Position numbers and translations under genes: made by a program
DNA from: JAWXTP01 sp044433415
GTDB taxonomy: Bacteria > Bacteroidota > Bacteroidia > Bacteroidales > Rikenellaceae
Assembly (NCBI GenBank): GCA_044433415.1
Contig: JAWXTP010000033.1
Span: 1-26,423, forward strand
DNA length: 26,423 nt
Reading direction: 5' to 3'
In this document: in pieces, positions 7,634 to 13,267 of the stretch
Numbering within the stretch: position 1 is the stretch's first letter
Layout of the letters: every line of letters begins with the position of its first letter
The notes under the pieces: model-generated
The model's database searches: none
What the model saw: only the letters and a program-made list of their open reading frames with translations
What the model was told of the DNA's origin: nothing

Positions 7634-8320
7634 ATTTGATTAGGGAAATCGAAATTATTTTGAATTGCTTCTGTTTGTAAAAATAGAGGTGGTTCGCTCT
7701 TATTTATGCAAAATGACAGTTTAATTAAGGGAACTTTAAATAATTGGATTTTAATGTTTTTAAATTTATATGCTTCATCTTTGAAGTTTTTAAAATGTGT
7801 CGTAGGAGTTTCTATGCCATTATTATGAAAATTTCAAATCTAAAACATATAAATATAAAATCGAATAAAATCAATTATTAGAACTCCCCTAACTGTTTTT
7901 ATATAGTTTATTTGGTTAGGGAAATTGTTAAAATTTCTTAATTGCCTCTAATTACGTTAAAGGTTCGTTACTAGAGGTAATTACTCCTTTTAAAAAAGGA
8001 CAAAAGGTTAGGGAGCCTTTTAAATTAAAATGTATAATAGTCTGGTTAACTATTATAATATTTTGAAGGTATTTGGTTAAGGAAGTTGTGAAATTTCAAA
8101 AATTATTCTATTATCATTTAAAGGTTTGATAATGGAATTAAAGCCCCCTTTTAGGGTGGGAGAAGGTACGGTAGCCTTTAGAGGTAATGATATGATAGTC
8201 TGGTTAACTATTATATTGTATGAAGGTATTTGGTTAGGGAAATTGTTAAAATTGAATCATCTCTGTTTTCGTCAAAAGTCGTTAATAGAGGTGATTCCCC
8301 TTTTTAAAGGGATTGCCTTG
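7634..8320 (+). repeat. Tandem array of structured ~160-bp units with covarying hairpins
   Basis: Four diverged units start with ATTTG(G/A)TTAGGGAAAT or close to it, at 7634, 7910, 8071 and 8228. The first is partial and is separated from the second by palindromic copy E5. Unit periods are 161 and 157 bp. Each unit has hairpin 1, whose arms differ between units but remain fully paired: 7662-7672 with 7685-7695; 7940-7950 with 7972-7982; 8105-8116 with 8127-8138; 8254-8264 with 8287-8297. Hairpin 2 is a short pyrimidine/purine stem (7985-8000, 8146-8156, 8298-8311). Hairpin 3, AT(A/G)ATAGT-CTGGTTA-ACTATTAT, occurs in units two and three (8034-8056, 8192-8214) with an invariant loop. Kept pairing despite sequence change points to selection on RNA or cruciform structure. 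Confidence 0.6.
7729..7889. repeat. Dispersed palindromic element, long form (copy E5)
   Basis: A ~161-bp sister of copy E1. The left arm starts GGGAACTTTAAATAATTGG and the right arm ends TCGAATAAAATCAATTATTA then GAACTCCCC. It shares with E1 the internal GCTTCATCTTTGAA and CAAATCTAAAAC motifs at the same relative places. It lies between the partial first unit and the second unit of the tandem array, as if it had inserted there. Confidence 0.75.
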
Positions 8321-8328
8321 TAAATTAA

Positions 8329-8370
8329 GAAAACTTCTAAAAATCGAATAAAACCAATTATAAGAACTCC
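8329..8370. repeat. Dispersed palindromic element, minimal form (copy E6)
   Basis: A ~42-bp copy reduced to its arms: GAAAACTTCTAAAAATCG and AATAAAACCAATTATAAG, then AACTCC. It closes the tandem array on its right side. Confidence 0.6.
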
Positions 8371-8429
8371 ACTAAAAATTGATTTGTCATAATTAATTAT
8401 TAATCATTATCAGCTTTAATCTTTTTTAT

Positions 8430-8437
8430 TATCTTTG
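8430..8437 (+). promoter_or_regulatory. Promoter -7 box, second non-coding region
   Basis: TATCTTTG fits TAnnTTTG exactly. The -33 position (8407-8410) reads TTAT, so the upstream element is weak. The predicted start is near 8444. Confidence 0.5.
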
Positions 8438-8443
8438 TGTGAC

Positions 8444-8736
8444 TTAGAAGAGAATCTATAAAGCAGTATTAAGTGTACATATACTAGAGTACACTCTCAT
8501 TTTGAAAGTTTATAGTATGTAGGCGTGTAAGTTCTTTTATGTTAATATGCTAGAATGAATTTAGGTGACTGGATTTTATCTCGATTAAACTTTTTTGACT
8601 GTAAATGATTCCTTTTATGTAGTTTAATATGTGTGGTGATTAGCTACCTCCAGAAGTCAGTCTGTTTAAGTTTCAATGCAGAATAGATGTTGAGAAATTT
8701 TAGAGTGACTTTTACTCGATAATTCTATAATTTTTT
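8444..8736 (+). ncRNA. Second putative structured RNA or long leader before the KilA-N gene
   Basis: This stretch has no reading frame and contains nested pairing: CTATAAA (8456-8462) with TTTATAG (8509-8515) around GTGTAC/GTACAC (8473-8478 with 8489-8494). Near its end GAGTG/TACTC (8703-8717), in a wider AGAAATT/AATTCT context, is followed by a T-rich run that could terminate it. A separate promoter lies just after it, so it need not be the leader of the following gene. It shares with the 7237-7500 stretch the order of short motifs AATGAAT..AGGTG, TAGCTA and GTCTGT, which may mean the two are related. Confidence 0.35.
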
Positions 8737-8737
8737 A

Positions 8738-8745
8738 TATATTTG
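8738..8745 (+). promoter_or_regulatory. Promoter -7 box for the KilA-N/vWA/WG operon
   Basis: TATATTTG fits TAnnTTTG exactly and lies 47 bases before the ATG at 8793. No clear TTTG is seen at -33. No other promoter was noticed between the three genes that follow. Confidence 0.5.
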
Positions 8746-8792
8746 CATATAGCTATGTAATATATAGCTACTGATAACTTATAGTAAAAACT

Positions 8793-9089
8793 ATGGTAAA
8801 GACAAAAAGCATAACAGTACAAACGCATACTATTAAGACAATCACTATTGATGGTGTGGATTATATATCTATTACAGATATTGCAAGGCAAAAGAATCCT
8901 ATTGAGCTGAAAGATGTTGTTAAAAATTGGTTTAGAGTTAAAAATACCTTAGAATATTTGGGTGTGTGGGAAAAACTCAACAATCCATTATTTAAAGGGG
9001 TCGAATTCGACCCCCTTTTGTTAGAGGCTGGCAGTAATGCTTTTACAATGAGTCCATCGCGATGGATAGATCTAAGTTGTGATTTTTAG
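8793..9089 (+). CDS. KilA-N domain protein, C-terminally truncated
   Basis: 98 residues. From residue ~18 it follows the KilA-N domain: VDYISITDIARQKNP, then VVKNWFRVKNTLEYLGVWE, NPLFKGVEFD and EAGSNAFTMSPSRWI. KilA-N is a DNA-binding domain of phages and of genes acquired from them. Family members usually go on after the W-I position with a G-R-Y/G-G-T-containing segment and a helical part, giving more than 200 residues. Here the frame ends eight residues after the tryptophan, and the bases to 9138 do not encode the missing part in another frame. It is either a decayed gene or a minimal DNA-binding protein. It precedes the vWA gene by 49 bases with no visible promoter between, so co-transcription is likely. 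Confidence 0.8.
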   Translation: MVKTKSITVQTHTIKTITIDGVDYISITDIARQKNPIELKDVVKNWFRVKNTLEYLGVWEKLNNPLFKGVEFDPLLLEAGSNAFTMSPSRWIDLSCDF

Positions 9090-9138
9090 AAATCCTCTAA
9101 AGTGTGAAATTTAATATTGAAAATAGAGTAATTAAATT

Positions 9139-10032
9139 ATGGGAATGATAGTTAATGATGGAGATAAATATACAGCCAACATAACAAGGAAGACACCAGC
9201 ACTATTAGTGTTTATGTTAGATTTGTCATCATCAATGAGAGATGAGATAATGTATGAAGGTGTTACTCTTACCAAAGCTGAGTTGTTAAGTAGGATAATA
9301 AATATGTCACTAAATGAGATTATTCACCATTGTAAGAAATCCGACTCTTATTATGATTATTTTAATATCATGGTATTTGGGTATTATGGTGATGATGTGG
9401 TGAATTTATTAAAGCCTAATGAGGTCACAAGACAGTATATTACTATAAATGACTTGTTGATGAATGAAGCTGAGATAAAGACCTATGAGTCTATACGAAA
9501 AAATATTAATGGTACACCTTATGTTTCACAGCTTAAACTTAAAGAGTATGTAAAACCATTTTCGTCAGGAAAAACCCCTACAGGTAAGGTTATGAAGGTT
9601 GTGATAGCTGAGGTGAGAAATTGGGTGAAACAATATGTAGGAGTTTCTATATTTCCGCCAGTAGTATTTAGTATTACAGATGGTGAGTTTACAGATATCA
9701 CAAAAGATGAATTTTTAGATTTAGCAGATAGTCTAAAGTCTATTAAAACTAGTGATGGTAATTTGTTATTTTATAATATTCACTTAGCACCTAGTACGGA
9801 TATGAAGTCTGAGATTTTCCCTGTGGAAATTGAAGAGTTAAGCACAAGGAGTGAGCATGCTAAGGCACGATTTGAGGCTTCTTCTGTGTTGCCGAAACGT
9901 TTTTCTAGGGAGATAGCTTTGCTAAAGAATGAAGAAGAAAGTTTAAATTATAAGGCTTTTAGTTATAATTCTTCAGTTAGTGAGTTGTTGAAAATATTAA
10001 ATATAGGTTCTTTAAGTATAAAAAGAAATTAA
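9139..10032 (+). CDS. vWA domain protein (TerY-like) with intact MIDAS
   Basis: 297 residues with no signal peptide, so probably cytoplasmic. A von Willebrand factor A domain spans residues ~20-240. The metal-ion-dependent adhesion site is complete by eye: D28-x-S30-x-S32 after the strand LLVFML, a threonine in GKTPTGK (T146 or T148), and D181 in VVFSITDGEF. vWA proteins of this kind bind partners through a metal ion. The TerY family sits beside protein kinases and PP2C phosphatases in the TerY-P triad described for stress-response loci. Here the next gene has a kinase-like N-terminus, but no PP2C phosphatase is present. The C-terminal ~60 residues are charged and unassigned. The gap to the next gene is 38 bases. 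Confidence 0.85.
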   Translation: MGMIVNDGDKYTANITRKTPALLVFMLDLSSSMRDEIMYEGVTLTKAELLSRIINMSLNEIIHHCKKSDSYYDYFNIMVFGYYGDDVVNLLKPNEVTRQYITINDLLMNEAEIKTYESIRKNINGTPYVSQLKLKEYVKPFSSGKTPTGKVMKVVIAEVRNWVKQYVGVSIFPPVVFSITDGEFTDITKDEFLDLADSLKSIKTSDGNLLFYNIHLAPSTDMKSEIFPVEIEELSTRSEHAKARFEASSVLPKRFSREIALLKNEEESLNYKAFSYNSSVSELLKILNIGSLSIKRN

Positions 10033-10070
10033 GGGTATTTCTTAACGAGAACTTCTAAAATGAATTAATT

Positions 10071-11357
10071 ATGATATCTAAATTTTCTTTAGTTGATATA
10101 ATGCAAAGTTTTAACACACCTAAGCATTATTATAGAACACTAAGTGGTGTGGAATTTGATGTAGAGAGTGGAGATTACAACTACACAAGACGTAAATCTT
10201 ATATCTTTCGAGTGACTAATGGTGATACTAAGTGTTTACTTAAGTTCTATAAAGATTATTCGTTGGATAAGGTAAAAATCGACTGTCAGACTATAAGGCT
10301 TGCTTCAGAGATGGGAGATTCTCCTTTTAGTAAGGCTCAGTGGCTGAAAGATGAGTTTTGTTTTACCTATAACAATAGAAAGGAGCTTATTGACGTTGCT
10401 AAATATGATATTGATATTTGTGAAAGTTTTGAGCTTTTCTTATTGTCTGCACATGCTAGCGATAACAAAAGAGTGGTAATTCAGAAATATGCTTCTTTTG
10501 TTAACGTGTTACGTTGGCTTACTAGCTCTAGTTATGTGGTTGACGGCTTGTCTTTAGATTCTTTTTATATAGATTATAATCATGATGTTAAGATTAATGC
10601 CTTTGATGTAGATATAAATAATGGATGTGGTGAGGCAGAGTATGAGGAGTTTTATGCTAGGGTAGTACATGTGTTAAAGATGTCCTTACAGATGTTGTTG
10701 TCAAATAATATAGGTCAAGGTTTGACAGAGTTGTTGACCCTGCCTGAACATATAACGAAGGTTGATTTGCTAAAACTTTTGGAGAAAGTTGCTGATTTAG
10801 ATTTCATAAACGCTAATACTGATAATGGTGTTATGGAGTTTTGCTTTAACAATCCAAAATATGTAGTTACTGATGATAGAGATGAGAATCGTATAACAGT
10901 AATTAACGCTAAGACAGGGTTAAAGGGTTTTGCGAATTATGAAGGTTTACTAGTGACTAATTGCATATATGAGGAATTGTTGAATTATGTGGAGGGTTAT
11001 GCTGTAGCTAAGTTAAATGGAAAATCGGGAGTTATAGATAAAAATAATCATATAGTTTTAGATTTTGTTTGGGATTGGGTAGATTTTGAAAATGACTATA
11101 ACTTATTTGTTGTAGAAAAAGATGGATTTAAGGTTATTTTAAACAGGAAATTAGAACAAATATCAAATAAAAAATTTAAATTTGTAGAAACTTTTGTTGA
11201 TGGATATTCTATAGTTCTTGCTGAGGGTGGCAAGTCAGGTGTTATAAATACACTTTGTGAGTATGTTATAAGTCCTATTTATGATGAGATTAGATATTGT
11301 CAATTGAAGGAGTTTGAAGTTGTATTGAACGAAACAAAAGAAATAATAAACTTATAG
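10071..11357 (+). CDS. Predicted pseudokinase fused to WG repeats
   Basis: 428 residues. The C-terminal part (~280-428) carries WG-type repeats, for example GLKGFANYEG, then VEGYAVAKLNGKSGVID, and DGYSIVLAEGGKSGVIN. The N-terminal ~180 residues look like a worn protein kinase: a beta-hairpin ending in CLLKFY could hold the ATP-site lysine (K58), and V157-DGLSLDS-164 followed by FYIDYNHDVKINAFD aligns with the kinase pattern HGDLKPDN-ILVD..VKLIDFD. In that alignment the catalytic Asp is G159, the Asn is S164 and the DFG-type Asp is A177, so catalysis is not expected. The WG part is fairly clear; the kinase relation is my inference from pattern and order. It is probably co-transcribed with the vWA gene and may be its partner. 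Confidence 0.75.
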   Translation: MISKFSLVDIMQSFNTPKHYYRTLSGVEFDVESGDYNYTRRKSYIFRVTNGDTKCLLKFYKDYSLDKVKIDCQTIRLASEMGDSPFSKAQWLKDEFCFTYNNRKELIDVAKYDIDICESFELFLLSAHASDNKRVVIQKYASFVNVLRWLTSSSYVVDGLSLDSFYIDYNHDVKINAFDVDINNGCGEAEYEEFYARVVHVLKMSLQMLLSNNIGQGLTELLTLPEHITKVDLLKLLEKVADLDFINANTDNGVMEFCFNNPKYVVTDDRDENRITVINAKTGLKGFANYEGLLVTNCIYEELLNYVEGYAVAKLNGKSGVIDKNNHIVLDFVWDWVDFENDYNLFVVEKDGFKVILNRKLEQISNKKFKFVETFVDGYSIVLAEGGKSGVINTLCEYVISPIYDEIRYCQLKEFEVVLNETKEIINL

Positions 11358-11399
11358 ATTACTTTAATTGCTTGTTGTCAGGTTTTACTGTGATTTTAT

Positions 11400-11407
11400 T
11401 AGATTTG
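11400..11407 (+). promoter_or_regulatory. Promoter -7 box for the alcohol dehydrogenase
   Basis: TAGATTTG fits TAnnTTTG exactly, 26 bases before the ATG. TTG at 11375-11377 could serve as a -33 element, although the spacing (22) is slightly long. The leader would be very short and A-rich (AAAAATAAAAGAAT), as is common for well expressed Bacteroidota genes. Confidence 0.45.
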
Positions 11408-11433
11408 TATATGACCTTTAAAAATAAAAGAAT

Positions 11434-12591
11434 ATGAATAATTTTGAATTTCAAAACCCTACTAAATTAATTTTTGGTAAGGGAACTATTGCTCAGTTAT
11501 CTGACAATTTACCTAAAGACGTTACAATAATGGTAACTTATGGCGGTGGAAGCATTAAGAGAAATGGTGTTTATGACCAAGTTATGGCAGCGCTTGAAGG
11601 TTTCGACTATATAGAGTTTTCGGGCATAGAGCCTAATCCTCATTATGAAACATTAATGAAGGCTGTAGCTCTTGCGAAAGAGAAAAATGTAGGTTTCTTC
11701 CTTGCAGTAGGTGGAGGTTCTACAATTGATGGTACTAAATTTATCGCCGCAGCTATGGGTTATCCTAATGATCCATGGGAATTTATGTATAACCCAGCGC
11801 TACTAGTAGGTACTACACCTACACCTTTAGCAGCTGTACTTACATTACCTGCAACAGGTTCTGAGATGAATCCTACAGCTGTTATCACTAAAGATGAAAC
11901 TAAAGAGAAATTAGCTTTTGCGTATGAGGGTTGTTTCCCTAAATTCTCAGTTCTTGACCCTCAGGTTTGTTATTCTCTACCTCAAAAACAAGTAGCTAAT
12001 GGTATCACTGACACTTTCATTCACGTAGTAGAGCAGTATATCACTTATCCTGTACAGGCTTATGTTCAGGAAAGATGGGCTGAGGGTATTTTGCTAACAC
12101 TAAAAGAAATAGGTGCTAAGGCTGTAGCTAATATTCAAGATTATGACTTAGCTTCAAACTATATGTTTGCTGCTACTATGGGTCTTAACAAGTTTATATC
12201 TATGGGTGTACCTGAGGACTGGGCTACTCACCAGATAGGTCACGAACTTACGGCTTTCCATGGTATAGATCACGGTAGAACATTAGCTGTAGTTGCTCCT
12301 TCTTTATACAATGTGATGAGAGATGAGAAGCGCGAAAAACTACTTCAATATGGAGAGAGAGTATGGGGTATTAATGCAGGCGACGAAGATAGCCGCATAG
12401 ATGCTACTATCAAGTCTACACGTGATTTCTTTGAGTCTTTAGGTGTTAAGACTCACCTTTCAGATTATGGCGTTACAGAGCAAGATATTGAGAGAATTGT
12501 TAACCGCTTTAAAGAAAGAGGTTCTAAACTTGGTGAACGTGGTTCTATTACTTACGAAACTATAGACAAAATCCTTAAAGGAGCTATGTAA
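11434..12591 (+). CDS. Iron-containing alcohol dehydrogenase, YqhD/butanol dehydrogenase type
   Basis: 385 residues, the full length of the family (E. coli YqhD is 387). The N-terminal Rossmann-like half carries the nucleotide loop YGGGSIKRNG and the GGGSTIDGTK motif. The C-terminal helical half carries the metal ligands D193, H197, H266 and H280, each one position from the YqhD ligands D194, H198, H267 and H281, within THQIGHELTAFHGIDHGRT. GGGS at 37-40 is the pattern of NADP(H)-preferring members. The enzyme reduces aldehydes to alcohols in the cytoplasm, as a fermentative or detoxifying step. It appears to be a single-gene unit. After the stop there is only a small CCCC-AAGC-GGGG hairpin (12620-12631) and no clear terminator. 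Confidence 0.94.
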   Translation: MNNFEFQNPTKLIFGKGTIAQLSDNLPKDVTIMVTYGGGSIKRNGVYDQVMAALEGFDYIEFSGIEPNPHYETLMKAVALAKEKNVGFFLAVGGGSTIDGTKFIAAAMGYPNDPWEFMYNPALLVGTTPTPLAAVLTLPATGSEMNPTAVITKDETKEKLAFAYEGCFPKFSVLDPQVCYSLPQKQVANGITDTFIHVVEQYITYPVQAYVQERWAEGILLTLKEIGAKAVANIQDYDLASNYMFAATMGLNKFISMGVPEDWATHQIGHELTAFHGIDHGRTLAVVAPSLYNVMRDEKREKLLQYGERVWGINAGDEDSRIDATIKSTRDFFESLGVKTHLSDYGVTEQDIERIVNRFKERGSKLGERGSITYETIDKILKGAM

Positions 12592-12652
12592 GGAGTTTTG
12601 ATTAAGGTTTTCTGGACTACCCCAAGCGGGGAATTGAACTGGCATTAAATTG

Positions 12653-12837
12653 TGACAATTGGGACTTTTTTAGGGACAGTTGGGACATTGGGACGCGACA
12701 AGCGATTGGATGATTATATTACTGATGATTATTGAGAATTTCTTAAAATTATTCTTTAATGGTTTTAGTAATATAATCATTCAGTTGCTTGTCGCAACTC
12801 AGTTTGACCCAGCCTGATTCAGTTTGACCCAGTTTTG
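12653..12837. repeat. Long inverted-repeat element with flanking TTGGGAC/GACCCAG motifs
   Basis: Bases 12695-12723 pair with 12767-12795 over 29 positions; the only three differences are G-U compatible. A further weak stem (AGAAT/ATTCT) sits in the loop. Left of the stem are four copies of (T/A)GGGAC (12653-12694), and right of it are three copies of TTTGACCCAG (about 12797-12841), roughly inverted relative to each other. There is no open frame. It fills most of the 428-base gap before tRNA-Leu; the rest of the gap (12842-12970) is plain A/T-rich sequence. It may be a MITE or REP-type element, or an RNA hairpin. Confidence 0.6.
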
Positions 12838-12974
12838 ACCCAGTAATTTAATTATTTTGTCATTTGTTAAATAAAGATTCTTTCAATAATTACTATAATT
12901 GTATGAAAAATGTATTTGTAAATTATTGATGTGTAGTTGTTTGTTAAATAATTAGTAAAATAGTGTTAAAATAT

Positions 12975-13005
12975 TTTGCATTTAAACAATAAATGATTAC
13001 TTTTG
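12975..13005 (+). promoter_or_regulatory. Consensus promoter for tRNA-Leu
   Basis: TTTG at 12975-12978, exactly 19 bases, then TACTTTTG at 12998-13005 (TAnnTTTG). The predicted start is near 13012, eight bases before the mature tRNA. Confidence 0.8.
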
Positions 13006-13019
13006 TACACCGATTCGAT

Positions 13020-13101
13020 GCCCGGATGGCGGAATTGGTAGACGCGCTGGTCTCAAACACCAGTGAAGCAATTCGTGCCGGTTCGATCCCGGCTCCGGGT
13101 A
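13020..13101 (+). tRNA. tRNA-Leu (CAA anticodon, reads UUG)
   Basis: A full cloverleaf can be drawn. Acceptor GCCCGGA/TCCGGGT (first pair G-T), D stem GCG/CGC with GG in the loop, anticodon stem CTGGT/ACCAG with loop CTCAAAC (anticodon CAA), a long variable arm GAA-GCAA-TTC as expected for a class II tRNA, and T stem GCCGG/CCGGC with loop TTCGATC. The discriminator A is at 13101; CCA is not encoded. It adjoins phage genes and is a likely integration target. Confidence 0.97.
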
Positions 13102-13106
13102 CAACT

Positions 13107-13125
13107 AATACTGATAATCAGTATT
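13107..13125 (+). other. Small perfect hairpin 3' of tRNA-Leu
   Basis: AATACTGA pairs with TCAGTATT around a three-base loop, five bases after the tRNA. It could help 3' processing of the tRNA precursor or be part of an attachment region. A short direct repeat, GGCGGAC (13138-13144 and 13149-13155), lies just beyond it. Confidence 0.4.
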
Positions 13126-13156
13126 TTAGCTACAGTGGCGGACTGATTGGCGGACA

Positions 13157-13192
13157 AAAAAAGAGGAGTAGATTAATTTACTCCTCTTTTTT
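13157..13192. terminator. Bidirectional terminator between tRNA-Leu and phage late genes
   Basis: AAAAAAGAGGAGTA (13157-13170) pairs perfectly with TACTCCTCTTTTTT (13179-13192). The A-run on one side and the T-run on the other make it an intrinsic terminator in both directions. It serves the tRNA transcript from the left and the portal-gene transcript from the right. Confidence 0.88.
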
Positions 13193-13200
13193 GATATATA

Positions 13201-13235
13201 GGGACTTCTGATAAAATCAATTATTTGAAGTCTCC
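13201..13235. repeat. Dispersed palindromic element, minimal form (copy E7)
   Basis: A 35-bp copy of the arms only: GGGACTTCTGATAAAATCAA and TTATTTGAAGTCTCC. The sequence is itself an inverted repeat and matches the family seen in the chromosomal part. It lies between the bidirectional terminator and the stop of the portal gene, 33 bases from the latter. Confidence 0.55.
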
Positions 13236-13267
13236 TTTGTATATAATTTGAATAAGAATGAAAATTA

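Noticed and set aside
8126..8323. 65-residue plus-strand reading frame
   Set aside because: It lies wholly inside the structured tandem array, crosses a unit boundary and has no recognisable domain; a chance frame.
7620..8330. CRISPR array
   Set aside because: The repeats are ~160 bp, diverged and internally structured, not short identical repeats with unique spacers, and there are no cas genes in the window.
12618..12648. Possible tRNA 3' fragment on the minus strand (GTTCAATTCCCC)
   Set aside because: Only a T-loop-like string is present; the T and acceptor stems do not pair, so it is not supported as a tRNA remnant or attachment site.
12993..13211. 72-residue frame over the tRNA-Leu gene
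   Set aside because: It is the tRNA and terminator read as protein.
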